From NCBI GenBank assembly GCA_030684575.1, contig JAUXVD010000015.1, forward strand, positions 30,685-94,684: DNA of 64,000 nucleotides, written 5' to 3'. Shown piece after piece: positions 35,748 through 45,515 of this stretch. Positions within the stretch are counted from its first letter, which is position 1. Each line of letters starts with the position of its first letter. Source of the DNA: Nitrospirota bacterium (GTDB lineage: Bacteria; Nitrospirota; Nitrospiria; Nitrospirales; Nitrospiraceae). Position numbers and translations under genes: made by a program. A model generated the notes under the pieces. That model ran no database searches and was not told the origin of the DNA. It saw only the letters and a list, made by a program, of their open reading frames with translations.

Positions 35748-36974
35748 ATGAGAACCAAGAAGACATCACCCACATCTCCGCGACGCGGAGTTACTGCGCC
35801 ACAAGGATTCCGCGCTGCCGGCATCCATTGCGGGATCAAGAAGCCTGGCCTACTCGATCTCGCGCTGGTCGTCTCAGAACGGAGCGGCCCCATTGCCGGT
35901 GTCTTCACGATGAATCAAGTGGTCGCAGCACCGGTCGTCGTCGATCGCCTACATTTACGCAAAGGAGTCGGGCGAGCCATTCTCGTCAACAGTGGTAACG
36001 CAAACGCCTGTACCGGTGCCAAGGGGTTGGCTGCCGCAAAAAAAACCGCAACCTTGGTCGCACGATACGTAGGAGTCCCCGCGCACCAGATCTTCATCGG
36101 ATCGACCGGCGTGATCGGCCGTGTCTTGCCGCTCAATCGAATCATGAAGGGAATCCCGAACGTATTCAGCCAGCTCAGCGATCGTGGAGGCCCAGACGCC
36201 GCCCGAGCGATTATGACGACTGATCTACGTCCGAAATCGATTGCCCTTCAAGACACTATCGGTGGACGGTTGATCACCATCGGCGGCATGGCCAAAGGCT
36301 CCGGCATGATCCATCCCAACATGGCCACGATGCTGGGCTACTTCACCACGGACGCCTCAATCACGAGGAGCGCCCTCCAACGGGCCCTCACGTTAGCGGC
36401 CAACGAATCATTTAATTGCATCTCGGTCGATGGAGACACGAGCACCAACGACACCGTCCTCTGCTTAGCAAACGGCATGGCGGAGAACCGCACCATCAAG
36501 GAAGACACCCCTGCCTTTCGTCGCTTTTTGCAACTCCTGACAGAAGCCTGTCAGGCGCTAGCGCTGGCGATCTGCCGCGACGGCGAGGGAGTCACTAAAG
36601 TCGTGAAGATTGAGGTATCCGGCGCAGCCACTGTGGCACAAGCCAGACAGGTTGCCCAAACCGTTGTCACTTCAAACTTGGTGAAAACGGCTCTCTTCGG
36701 AGAGGATGCCAATTGGGGGCGCGTCATGGCCGCAATCGGCCGCTCAGGAGTCCCCATTACTCCCGCGAAGCTGACAGTCTCGTTTGGCGGAGTCCCAATG
36801 GTACAAGGCGGCATGGGACTCGGACTCGCAGCAGAAGGCCGCATTGCGAAGGTCTTCCGCCAGAAAGAATTTACGATTTCCGTGGGGTTGGGGCAAGGCC
36901 GTCATAAAGCCCATATGTGGACGACCGACCTGTCGTTCGATTATGTCCGTATTAACGCAAGCTATCGATCCTAG
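35748..36974 (+). CDS. argJ: Bifunctional glutamate N-acetyltransferase/amino-acid acetyltransferase
   Basis: 408 residues. A self-cleaving Ntn-type enzyme; the nucleophile is the threonine in MIHPNMATMLGYF (about residue 194), with GSGM upstream. Other marks are ILVNSGNANACTG, IGSTGVIGRVLP, and DGDTSTNDTV in the beta chain. It recycles the acetyl group between ornithine and glutamate in arginine synthesis. Follows argC in the same direction. Confidence 0.96.
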   Translation: MRTKKTSPTSPRRGVTAPQGFRAAGIHCGIKKPGLLDLALVVSERSGPIAGVFTMNQVVAAPVVVDRLHLRKGVGRAILVNSGNANACTGAKGLAAAKKTATLVARYVGVPAHQIFIGSTGVIGRVLPLNRIMKGIPNVFSQLSDRGGPDAARAIMTTDLRPKSIALQDTIGGRLITIGGMAKGSGMIHPNMATMLGYFTTDASITRSALQRALTLAANESFNCISVDGDTSTNDTVLCLANGMAENRTIKEDTPAFRRFLQLLTEACQALALAICRDGEGVTKVVKIEVSGAATVAQARQVAQTVVTSNLVKTALFGEDANWGRVMAAIGRSGVPITPAKLTVSFGGVPMVQGGMGLGLAAEGRIAKVFRQKEFTISVGLGQGRHKAHMWTTDLSFDYVRINASYRS

Positions 36975-37198
36975 GGCATAATTCCACCCTGTCGTCTTGC
37001 AAACGCAACGTCATTATGCTAGCGTGCCAAGGCTTTAGTAGTCAGGAGACTGTCTCCTTCTCGCATAATTTTGTGCGTGGAGGAACCGTATCAAATTCAT
37101 ATCGGCGTCATGGACGTCGCTCGACTTGAGAATAAGGGGGCCAGTCCCCCTCATCTGCGTCAGCGGGTGCTCTGCAAGTCTTGAGGGGAGGTGAAGGC
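36975..37198 (+). other. Leader region of the rpsB operon
   Basis: 224 bases without a gene. It contains a short hairpin, AGGAGA-CTG-TCTCCT (37044-37058), followed by an AT-rich stretch with CATAAT (37064-37069), and ends in the strong ribosome site GGGGAGGTGAAGG just before rpsB. The position fits an S2-regulated leader, but I cannot identify its structure with confidence. Confidence 0.3.
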
Positions 37199-37972
37199 AT
37201 GGGAGTGGTTTCGATCAAGGAATTGCTAGAAGCGGGTGTCCATTTCGGACACCAGACGAATCGGTGGAACCCAAAGATGAAGAAGTTCCTCTTTGGCGAA
37301 CGTAACGGCATCTACATCATCGACCTTCAGCAAACATTGGCTCGGATGGAGCAGGCCTATGCCTTCGTCCGCGACACCGTCGCCGCCGGCCAGTCGGTCC
37401 TGTTTGTCGGAACCAAGCGACAGGCTGCCGAGATCCTTCAAGAAGAAGCCCTGCGCGCCAACATGTTCTTCGTCAACCAACGTTGGCTCGGCGGAATGCT
37501 CACGAACTTCCAGACGATCCGGAAGAGCATCGATAAGATGAAGAAGCTGGAGACCAAACTCGCGGATCCCAGCCAATACGGCTTGAAGAAAAAAGAAATC
37601 ATGAAGATGCAGAAAGAGATCGTCAAGCTTCAGAAGTATCTGAGCGGCATCAAAGACATGCGCGGCGTCCCCGGAGCCGTCTTCGTGCTCGACACCCGCA
37701 TCGAACACCTTGCCGTGCAGGAAGCCAAACGGTTGGAGATTCCGATGATCGCGATCCTGGACTCGAACTGCGATCCAGATCACATCACCTATCCGATCCC
37801 TGGAAACGACGACGCCATTCGCTCCATTAAGCTCATCACGTCCCTTATTGCCAACGCCTGTATCGAAGGCGCCAATATACGGGCACAGCGCGAAGAGGCG
37901 GACTTTAAACCAGCGCCTGTGGCCGGCGGCAAACCAGCAGCCATGAGCCTTGCAAGCACGCCGGCCTCATAA
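37199..37972 (+). CDS. rpsB: 30S ribosomal protein S2
   Basis: 257 residues beginning [25 protein letters not shown], as expected. The start at 37199 is set by a strong GGGGAGG ribosome site; six extra codons upstream are not family sequence. Contains the zinc-free S2 core with LFVGTKRQA and RWLGGMLTN, and the coiled region residues about 105-150. First gene of rpsB-tsf-pyrH-frr. Confidence 0.98.
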   Translation: MGVVSIKELLEAGVHFGHQTNRWNPKMKKFLFGERNGIYIIDLQQTLARMEQAYAFVRDTVAAGQSVLFVGTKRQAAEILQEEALRANMFFVNQRWLGGMLTNFQTIRKSIDKMKKLETKLADPSQYGLKKKEIMKMQKEIVKLQKYLSGIKDMRGVPGAVFVLDTRIEHLAVQEAKRLEIPMIAILDSNCDPDHITYPIPGNDDAIRSIKLITSLIANACIEGANIRAQREEADFKPAPVAGGKPAAMSLASTPAS

Positions 37973-38032
37973 CGTCCGGCATGGCATAGGTCAACTACGG
38001 CACTCACTGTTTACTAAAAAGGACCGTCACGT

Positions 38033-38629
38033 ATGGCTGGATCAAGTCAGCTTGTCAAAGAACTGAGAGAAAAGACCGGAGCCGGTTTCCTCGACTGCCA
38101 GAAAGCCCTCACCGAGAACGGCGACGATATGGAGAAAGCTGTGGATTACCTGCGGCAGAAGGGCTTGGCCGCGGCACTCAAAAAGTCAGGCCGTGAGACC
38201 AACCAAGGCCTTATCCACGCGTATATCCACATGGGTGGAAAAATCGGCGTGCTCATCGAAGTCAATTGCGAAACCGACTTCGTGGCCAGAAACGAAGAAT
38301 TTAAATCCTTCGTCAACGACTTGGCCCTCCAGGTCGCCGCGGGAAAACCCTCTTACGTCAAACGAGAAGATATTCCCGCCGAGCTGATCGCAAAAGAGCG
38401 TGCAATCTATGAGGGACAGGCCAAAGAAATGGGCAAGCCCCCAGCGGCATGGCCAAAGATCGTCGAAGGCAAGGTAGAGAAGTTCTTCCAGGAGAGCTGT
38501 CTCATCGAACAAACCTTCGTCAAGGACACCGCCGTCACGATCAAAGATCTTCTGGCCTTGAAGATCTCAAAAATCGGCGAGAATATGAACATCCGCCGCT
38601 TCACCCGGTATCAATTAGGCGAAGCATGA
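38033..38629 (+). CDS. tsf: Elongation factor Ts (short form)
   Basis: 198 residues. The N-terminal module ([19 protein letters not shown]) and one core subdomain are present ([19 protein letters not shown], the TDFV nucleotide-exchange motif), followed by a short C-terminal helix. E. coli EF-Ts is about 283; this is the single-core short version known in Thermus and several other phyla. Recycles EF-Tu. Its stop overlaps the pyrH start (ATGA). Confidence 0.97.
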   Translation: MAGSSQLVKELREKTGAGFLDCQKALTENGDDMEKAVDYLRQKGLAAALKKSGRETNQGLIHAYIHMGGKIGVLIEVNCETDFVARNEEFKSFVNDLALQVAAGKPSYVKREDIPAELIAKERAIYEGQAKEMGKPPAAWPKIVEGKVEKFFQESCLIEQTFVKDTAVTIKDLLALKISKIGENMNIRRFTRYQLGEA

Positions 38630-39351
38630 GCTCTGCCAACTATCGGCGCATCCTCCTCAAAGTCAGCGGAGAGATGTTGGCCGGTGAGCAGGGCTACGGC
38701 ATCCAACCTTCCATCCTTGAAGGTCTTGCCACGGAAATTGCCTCCGTCGTGGCCCTCGACATCGAAGTCGCAGTGGTCATCGGCGGCGGCAATATCTTCC
38801 GCGGTATTGCCGCCAGCGCATCCGGCATGGAACGGGCCTCTGCCGACTACATGGGGATGCTCGCGACCGTCCTCAATGCCTTAGCACTGCAAAATGCACT
38901 TGAGCGCATCGGCATCATGACGCGCGTCCAATCGGCAATCGAAATGCGTCAGTTGGCAGAGGGCTATATCCGCCGCCGGGCCATTCGTCACCTTGAGAAA
39001 AAGCGTGTCGTCATCTTTGCCGGTGGCACGGGCAATCCCTACTTCTCGACCGATACAGCCGCCGCACTCAGAGCGATGGAAATCGGGGCACAGGTCATCA
39101 TGAAGGGAACCAAGGTCGACGGTATTTACGATGCCGACCCCGTAAAGAATCCCACGGCCACAAAGTATCAGACCATTTCCTTTCTCGCGATCTTGAATCA
39201 GAACTTGAAAGTCATGGACGCGACGGCCATCAGCCTCTGCATGGACAACAATCTACCGCTGATCGTGTTCAACCTGAAGGAACAAGGCAACTTCAAACGC
39301 GTCGCCACCGGCGAAGCGATCGGAACAGTTGTCACGCCCGATCGCCGCTAA
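38626..39351 (+). CDS. pyrH: UMP kinase
   Basis: 241 residues, normal size, from ATG at 38626 that overlaps the tsf stop. Amino-acid-kinase fold: [42 protein letters not shown] and [12 protein letters not shown]. Converts UMP to UDP. The longer frame opening at 38449 is inside tsf and is not used. Confidence 0.97.
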   Translation: MSSANYRRILLKVSGEMLAGEQGYGIQPSILEGLATEIASVVALDIEVAVVIGGGNIFRGIAASASGMERASADYMGMLATVLNALALQNALERIGIMTRVQSAIEMRQLAEGYIRRRAIRHLEKKRVVIFAGGTGNPYFSTDTAAALRAMEIGAQVIMKGTKVDGIYDADPVKNPTATKYQTISFLAILNQNLKVMDATAISLCMDNNLPLIVFNLKEQGNFKRVATGEAIGTVVTPDRR

Positions 39352-39369
39352 TATTCCAGGGAGTCTCGT

Positions 39370-39933
39370 ATGTCGAATCCTGCCGCTATCCACCAAAAAT
39401 TCATGGAAAAGATGGAGTCCGCACTGGAATTTCTGAAGCGCGACTTGGCTGGACTACGGACCGGACGAGCCTCTGTGGCCCTATTCGACAGTGTCCGTGT
39501 CGACTACTACGGCACCATGACCCCGTTGAAACAGGTGGCCAATATTTCGACTCCTGAAGCGCGCCTCATCACGATCCAACCGTGGGAACCGAATCTGATC
39601 AAGGAAATCGAAAAAGCCCTGGCCGGATCGACCCTCGGCGTGACCCCCTCAAACGACGGAAAAATCATTCGCATTCCCCTTCCTCCGCTCACCGAAGAGC
39701 GCCGTAAGGAACTCGGTAAGGTCTGCAAAAAGCACGGTGAAGACACCAAAGTCGTGGTGCGAGGGTTTCGTCGAGATGGCAACGAAGAGTTGAAGAAACT
39801 GCAAAAAGATGCCAAGTTGACGGAAGACGATTTGCGAAAGGCTGAAGCCGACACTCAAAAACTGACCGACCAATACATTCAAAAGGTCGACGACGTGGTG
39901 AAGAAAAAAGAACAAGAAATCATGGAAGTGTGA
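39370..39933 (+). CDS. frr: Ribosome recycling factor
   Basis: 187 residues, normal. The three-helix bundle is recognisable: MESALEFLKRDLAGLRTGRAS at the N-terminus, LKQVANISTPEARLITIQPW in the second domain, and GVTPSNDGKIIRIPLPPLTEERRKEL, then long charged helices to the end. Separates ribosomal subunits after termination together with EF-G. The stop shares bases with the alr start (GTGA). Confidence 0.98.
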   Translation: MSNPAAIHQKFMEKMESALEFLKRDLAGLRTGRASVALFDSVRVDYYGTMTPLKQVANISTPEARLITIQPWEPNLIKEIEKALAGSTLGVTPSNDGKIIRIPLPPLTEERRKELGKVCKKHGEDTKVVVRGFRRDGNEELKKLQKDAKLTEDDLRKAEADTQKLTDQYIQKVDDVVKKKEQEIMEV

Positions 39934-41072
39934 CTGCGGCTTCGACCTTGCTACCCACCTACGCCACCGTCAATCTCTCGGCACTCGCCCACAATCTCTC
40001 CTGTATCCAAGGCTATCTCTCTCCCGGCTGCGAAGTCATGGCCATCGTCAAGGCCAACGCCTATGGGCATGGAGCCGTTGAGATCGCTCACGCCCTTGCA
40101 CGCAAGGGTATCGGACGGTTTGCCGTCGCCTCTATCGAAGAAGGGATCGCACTCCGTCAAGCCGGTCTCTCGACTCCCATCGTCGTGCTGGGGGCACTCT
40201 TCGAGCAGCAACTGGAAGACCTGGTTGCGCACCGGCTCACCCCGGTTATCGGCAATGGATCCATCTTGCATGCCTTAGCACAAGCGGCCAATTCGCATCC
40301 GTCCCCCTACCCGATTCACCTCAAGATCGAAACCGGCATGGGGCGGTTGGGATTTTCGCCGGAAGAATTGCGCCCGCTCCTCGATAACCCTCTTATGCGG
40401 AGTGCGCTTCACGTCGAGGGACTGATGACACATCTTGCCGACGCAGACGGAACGGATACCGCCTTCACCGAGCGACAGCTTGGTGTATTTGAGGCCATCC
40501 TGGAGCAGGCCAGGCGGCGCGGCCTTCCCCTCCCGCTGGTACATACGGCCAACAGTGCCGCCATCGTCCGGTTCCCTGAATCTCATCACTCACTCGTACG
40601 CCCCGGCATCATGCTCTACGGGTACCATACCCTGCCCGCATCAATACCAGCTCCTGACCTTCAACCGGTCCTTTCACTGCGTACCACCATCGCCCACATA
40701 CGGACCATTGCACGGGGCGGAACGGTCAGTTACAACAGGACATTTATCGCGAGTAGACCGACGCGAATTGCCGTACTGCCCATCGGCTATGCCGACGGTT
40801 ATAGCCGGCATCTCTCCAACCGCGGATCGGTGTTGATTCAGGGTTGTCGGGCCCCAATTGTGGGTCTGGTCTGCATGGACATGACCATGGTGGATGTCAC
40901 CGACATCCCACCGGTAGACGTTGGCGAGACCGTCACGTTGATCGGGCAGCAAGCTGGCGCAGCTATCTGGGCAGATGAAGTCGCTGACTGGATCGGCACG
41001 ATCCCCTACGAAGTCCTCTGCGGGATCGGTTCCCGCGTCCCCCGCCTCTACGAATCCACTGTGCGAGACTAG
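39930..41072 (+). CDS. alr: Alanine racemase
   Basis: 380 residues from a GTG start coupled to frr. The PLP lysine is Lys41 in AIVKANAYGHGAVE, the second catalytic base lies near GGTVSYNRTF (about 268), and the C-terminal beta domain carries CMDMTMVDVTD. Makes D-alanine for peptidoglycan. Its coupling behind frr is less usual than the rest of this operon. Confidence 0.95.
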   Translation: MTAASTLLPTYATVNLSALAHNLSCIQGYLSPGCEVMAIVKANAYGHGAVEIAHALARKGIGRFAVASIEEGIALRQAGLSTPIVVLGALFEQQLEDLVAHRLTPVIGNGSILHALAQAANSHPSPYPIHLKIETGMGRLGFSPEELRPLLDNPLMRSALHVEGLMTHLADADGTDTAFTERQLGVFEAILEQARRRGLPLPLVHTANSAAIVRFPESHHSLVRPGIMLYGYHTLPASIPAPDLQPVLSLRTTIAHIRTIARGGTVSYNRTFIASRPTRIAVLPIGYADGYSRHLSNRGSVLIQGCRAPIVGLVCMDMTMVDVTDIPPVDVGETVTLIGQQAGAAIWADEVADWIGTIPYEVLCGIGSRVPRLYESTVRD

Positions 41073-41160
41073 CGGGAAAAGAGCGCTAAGCGAGTCAAGC
41101 TGGGGATCAATCGGTTTACATCGCGCCTTTCTCGCCCATCCCGCCCATCACGTATCCTCG

Positions 41161-42576
41161 TTAGTAGATCATTCGAATCGAGACACTTCCGACATGCAGC
41201 ATCGTACGATAGGTTCCGTTGACGGTCGGGTTGCGATTGTCCAGCACCGTACGGTCCTCGTAGAACGCCGTTTGAAATGAGAGATCAAGTCCGATCGCCT
41301 TGGGCTTCAGCGATCCCACACCTAAATCTCCACATCGCATCAGCCCCAAAAACGATCCCTGCTCCTTGCAAAGGAATCCCACCCCTCCGCCCACGATATG
41401 GAGGTCAGAAGAGGGAATCCCTGGATCGTACGTTAAATCAGGCATCTGCTGTTGTTGGTTGGTATAGCCTGCCCGCAGCGCCATCTCCCAGCTTGGGAGC
41501 GATTCCAGCGACAGCCACTTGTATTCGGTTCCGAGCATCACCGCATAGGTACTCTTCCAATTCTGCGGCTGCGGAATTGTCGTTCCGTTCGCCAACGTCA
41601 CATCGAGATTTCTGACGGATTTCCATCCGACGTAGTCGACGTCCATCTCCAGCTTCCATTCCCGCTCTGGCGTACGAACTGGCCACAGGGCAATGGCGGC
41701 GGTGATCACTTGCGGCAAGACCAGGGTAGCCTTGGCATCCGAGACCTTGGCGCCATTCGCAAGCAAGGCTCCGGCCAAATGAAGCGTGGCCTGACTACGA
41801 TAGACAATGCCGATGTTCGCCACCGGCTTCCCGTCGCCATTGCGCAGCGCCGTATACAAGAGACTGGTATTGAACCCGGCTGCGGTGTCTTTGCCGGACA
41901 GCTCCACCTTCGATCCTGCTGGAATCCCTAGCCCCCCCGGCCACACCGACTGCTTTTCAACCTGACCTTCTCCGACGAGTCCACTGAACGTATAGATATC
42001 CGCACCCAACCCAAGCGAGAGATTCTCCGTCGCCTTGTAGGCCAGAGTCGGTTTGATATCCAGAAGCGGCAACGTGTTGAATGTGGTGGCGGTCCTGAAC
42101 GGCCCATCGTTCGACCAGCGGGTGAGCGAGCCAAACGGCACCGTCAGACCGATCCCGGCCGTGAGATCGCCCAGAGCCCTCACCCCGAGATCCTTTAAGT
42201 TCGCCGTGATGAATGTGTGCCCGGGAGGAGGCCAGGCGGCACTCCCGTTTCTGTCACCACGAGCATTCACGCCTGTCGGGCTCGTGAAGTGTGTGGATCC
42301 ACCGGAAATGATGGCCCCTCCCATGACTTGCACACCCTGCAGTTGTGTCATCCCGGCCGGGTTGTAATGTACAGCCGAGGGGTCATCCGCTTGGGCGGCA
42401 TAGGCATTACTCATCGCCGATGCCGCGGTGCCCTGGCCTTGAATGCGCGGCACCTGTGCCGCCGCCTTCCACGGTAGGACGACCCAACAAAGCCCTACGA
42501 TGAACAGCACGAATATCCATATCCATCGCACTGATCCCAACCTGTTCCCCCCGCAGCCCCATCCTCTTTTCACCAT
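41161..42576 (-). CDS. FadL/OmpP1/TodX family outer-membrane transporter
   Basis: 471 residues from ATG at 42576. A signal peptide spans about 15-40 (WIWIFVLFIVGLCWVVLPW, cleavage after KAAA). The mature start IQGQGTAASAMSNAYAAQADDPSAVHYNPAGM carries the hallmark ADDPSAxxxNPAGM hatch sequence of FadL proteins. Then comes a long beta barrel ending in the aromatic C-terminal residue Y. FadL proteins let long-chain fatty acids or other hydrophobic molecules cross the outer membrane. Starts 13 bases after the sensor-kinase gene and shares an orientation with the lipoxygenase-like gene, pointing to lipid substrates. Confidence 0.88.
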   Translation of the reverse strand: MVKRGWGCGGNRLGSVRWIWIFVLFIVGLCWVVLPWKAAAQVPRIQGQGTAASAMSNAYAAQADDPSAVHYNPAGMTQLQGVQVMGGAIISGGSTHFTSPTGVNARGDRNGSAAWPPPGHTFITANLKDLGVRALGDLTAGIGLTVPFGSLTRWSNDGPFRTATTFNTLPLLDIKPTLAYKATENLSLGLGADIYTFSGLVGEGQVEKQSVWPGGLGIPAGSKVELSGKDTAAGFNTSLLYTALRNGDGKPVANIGIVYRSQATLHLAGALLANGAKVSDAKATLVLPQVITAAIALWPVRTPEREWKLEMDVDYVGWKSVRNLDVTLANGTTIPQPQNWKSTYAVMLGTEYKWLSLESLPSWEMALRAGYTNQQQQMPDLTYDPGIPSSDLHIVGGGVGFLCKEQGSFLGLMRCGDLGVGSLKPKAIGLDLSFQTAFYEDRTVLDNRNPTVNGTYRTMLHVGSVSIRMIY

Positions 42577-42589
42577 CGTCCTCCCTCTC

Positions 42590-45304
42590 TCACTCGCCTG
42601 GTGCGACTGGCCCCACCGAAGACTCTGGCGACCTCTGCTCCGACGGTCTAAACCAGCAGTCGACAATCCGTTCGAGTTCGTCGATATCGAACGGCTTCAG
42701 CACATAGGCTTGCGCCCCCATACCGATCGCACGAATAGCCAATTCCTTGGACCCAGACGCCGTCACCATCACAATGGGAATCTGCTGATCCCATCGCCGA
42801 ATCTGCCGCAGCACATCCATCCCGTCCATAGAGTGAATACCGATATCCAGAATCAGGCCCTCAAATGTCTCGGCCCGGACGGCTTCCAAGGCTCGGACTC
42901 CGTCCACTTCCAGTTGGACACGATAGCCCCTCGCTCGCAAACGATCCTGTAAGAGCTGCCGAATATCCGGATCATCCTCAACAATCAAAATACGAGGCGC
43001 TTCTGCGGATGCGCCAGCCAACGGCGCGGCCATGGCAGGAAGTAACGGAATGGTGAACGAAAGCTCCGCACCCTGCCCCAGTTCACTCTTCGCAACGATC
43101 GTCCCTCCCTGTAACTCCACCAACGTCCGCACAATCGACAAACCCAAACCCAGCCCTTTCGTACCGCTCCGGGCCTGCTTGACCCGAAAGAAGGGATCGA
43201 AAATCTGATCGAGAAACTCTGGGGATATACCAGGCCCCGTATCGCGCACGGAGATTCCTGCGAGCATCTGATTCTCCTGCCGCACCGTCACCAGAATGCT
43301 GCCGCCCTCAGGGGTAAACTTCACCGCATTCTGCAGCAAATTTGTTAGTATCTGAATCAGCCGATCCCGATCTGCCCAGACCATCAGGGGGATAGGGGGA
43401 GCAACCATCTCCAAGGTTTGACGTTTGGCCTGGGCCAATAGGCGCAACTGCTCGACCGCATCGCCGACACAATACCCCAGATCGATCTCGCTCGGCACAA
43501 GATCCAATCTCCCGGACTGAATCCTGGTGCGATCTAACAAGTCCTCGATCATGCGGATCAATCGCTCGGCATTGTCCAACATCCGCGATAAGTAGCGTTG
43601 CTGCTTCTCATTCAGCGGCCCCGTCAGTCCGTCCAACAGATTTTGTAAAAACCCCTTGATCGAAGTCAGCGGCGTCTTCAGTTCATGCGAAACATGCGAA
43701 AGAAATTGCGACCGCAAGCGATCTGCCTGCTCCAGCTCAGCCGTGCGTTCACGGACTTTGGCTTCAAGGCCCAGGTTTAACTCTTCGATTTGTTCATACG
43801 CGGACGCGTTGTCCAAGGCGATGGCGACTTGATTAGCCACCGTCATCATCAACTCGAGATCGTCCTGCGTCAGACTATTCTCCTGCATACGATCGACCGT
43901 CAGACTGCCAAGAATCCGATCTTTCGTTTTCAAGGGGACGGCGATCAACGCCTTCGCCTGGGTCAACAGAGCCAGCTGTTGGTTCAATGGATGAATGCGA
44001 TCCCACACGGCTTGCAGATCCCCGATCAACAGAGGCTGGCCCTGGATGAGCACAACGCCTTCCGGGCTCATGGGATCGGTCACAGGAATTTCTCGCGCAC
44101 GCACAAACGCCTGAATTTCAGGCGAGACGCCGAATGCCCGCGCATCCTTCACGACATGACGGATCGGGTCGTAAAACGAGACCATCACCCGATCGTACGG
44201 GAGATCGCTGGTCAGAGTTTCCAGCACTTTCTGCATCAGCGCCTCTCGATCGAGCGTCGAGTTGAAATGTAGTCCCGCTCGATGGAGGGCCGTCAACTGA
44301 GCCACTTTTCGGCGCAACTCGACCCGCGTCTGCTCCTGTTCCAGGTAGGCGGTACGCAACTCTTCGTGGCGCGACTCCACAACCGTGATCTGCTCACGAA
44401 TCAGCGCCTCACGCTGTTGGCTCTCCTGCCGAAGATGCCGGTTGATGAGCATCCCTGCGACGGATATCGGAATGAGACCGGCCAGGATCACTTCCCCGAG
44501 ACTCATCGACGGATAGGCTAGGCGCATCAGCCCGGCCGTGGCGAGACCGGCGCCCATACCCCAAAGAGGCCAGGCTGAGTATCGTCTGGCTTGACGTTCC
44601 CACCGAACCTCCCATTCACAGTAATCGTCACCCTTCACAATACAGGCTCGATCGACCACTCGTGATTCGGGAAGCAGATGCAGGCGAGGCGGCACCATCG
44701 CGAATCGCCCCTTCGTCGATTCACAAATCTGCGCGGTGCATGCCTTACGATAGGGGCCGAACTGCTCAAAGACCCGCGCGGTGAGGTTCATTCTCAGCAC
44801 TGCGGAGGTGTCCGTCACCTCCAGCACCGAATACTCAAGATCCTTGGCATATTTCCGCGCGAAGTAGGGAAACATGCGATGGATTTGCGCCAGGCTGAAC
44901 GGACGTCCCAACGTCTGAATCAACGGGGAGATATGCTTCTCCCGGCCCACGTTCATGTAAAAATCAGGATCTCTCGACTGTTCCCGGCAGAACTCACGCA
45001 GATAGGACGTAAACTCATAGGAGTAGCTGTTCCAGACATTCTTCAACTGGTCGAGGGTGACATGATAGGCGGGATCTCGTATCCGGTCATTGAGCAAGCG
45101 GCACAGGTCATCCATAGCTCGTGCCGCGGCATCCACGCCTTTCGTCCGCGTCACCCATTCTTCCAAATACTCCACGTTATCGTGGACGATCATCCCGCTT
45201 ACATCTTTGATCCGTTCACCTCGTTCGTCCACGCCAAATGGCACAAACTTCATATAGGGGCGCTCGAGGATGGTCTGTGTTGGAGGGAGAAGCTCTTCGG
45301 CCAT
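42590..45304 (-). CDS. Hybrid sensor histidine kinase with N-terminal V4R-like and GAF domains
   Basis: 904 residues. Residues about 1-235 end in ACIVKGDDYCEWEVRWER, typical of V4R (4-vinyl-reductase-like) domains that bind small hydrophobic ligands. Two membrane helices lie near 245-285, then a coiled-coil linker and a GAF domain (about 350-500). The HisKA phospho-acceptor histidine is near 540 (SHVSHELKTPLTSIKGFL). The ATPase has NLLQNAVKFTPEGG and GLGLGLSIV. A C-terminal receiver carries its aspartate near 820 (LILDIGI) and ends KPFDIDELERIV. No dedicated output regulator is adjacent. Flanked by the lipoxygenase-like and FadL genes. Confidence 0.87.
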   Translation of the reverse strand: MAEELLPPTQTILERPYMKFVPFGVDERGERIKDVSGMIVHDNVEYLEEWVTRTKGVDAAARAMDDLCRLLNDRIRDPAYHVTLDQLKNVWNSYSYEFTSYLREFCREQSRDPDFYMNVGREKHISPLIQTLGRPFSLAQIHRMFPYFARKYAKDLEYSVLEVTDTSAVLRMNLTARVFEQFGPYRKACTAQICESTKGRFAMVPPRLHLLPESRVVDRACIVKGDDYCEWEVRWERQARRYSAWPLWGMGAGLATAGLMRLAYPSMSLGEVILAGLIPISVAGMLINRHLRQESQQREALIREQITVVESRHEELRTAYLEQEQTRVELRRKVAQLTALHRAGLHFNSTLDREALMQKVLETLTSDLPYDRVMVSFYDPIRHVVKDARAFGVSPEIQAFVRAREIPVTDPMSPEGVVLIQGQPLLIGDLQAVWDRIHPLNQQLALLTQAKALIAVPLKTKDRILGSLTVDRMQENSLTQDDLELMMTVANQVAIALDNASAYEQIEELNLGLEAKVRERTAELEQADRLRSQFLSHVSHELKTPLTSIKGFLQNLLDGLTGPLNEKQQRYLSRMLDNAERLIRMIEDLLDRTRIQSGRLDLVPSEIDLGYCVGDAVEQLRLLAQAKRQTLEMVAPPIPLMVWADRDRLIQILTNLLQNAVKFTPEGGSILVTVRQENQMLAGISVRDTGPGISPEFLDQIFDPFFRVKQARSGTKGLGLGLSIVRTLVELQGGTIVAKSELGQGAELSFTIPLLPAMAAPLAGASAEAPRILIVEDDPDIRQLLQDRLRARGYRVQLEVDGVRALEAVRAETFEGLILDIGIHSMDGMDVLRQIRRWDQQIPIVMVTASGSKELAIRAIGMGAQAYVLKPFDIDELERIVDCWFRPSEQRSPESSVGPVAPGE

Positions 45305-45515
45305 GAGATGCTTTCGTCAATCAGAAATCCGGGATGCCGGTGAGGAAGATGCCACGCTCGTACGCCGACCGCTCAGGCTCTATGATAGAGCGCCGGCAAA
45401 ACAGACAGGGCACGAATGCTCACCCTGAAGAAATGCGGGGATTGTGCCTTGCAATTCGTGGAGAGTAAAGAGCCTTCTCCGTCAGGCGGTCAGAAATCCT
45501 GTCCCGTGCGATCTG

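Noticed and set aside
38449..39351. Long start of pyrH within tsf
   Set aside because: Most of the extra sequence is inside tsf in another frame; the ATGA overlap at 38626 gives the normal UMP kinase start.
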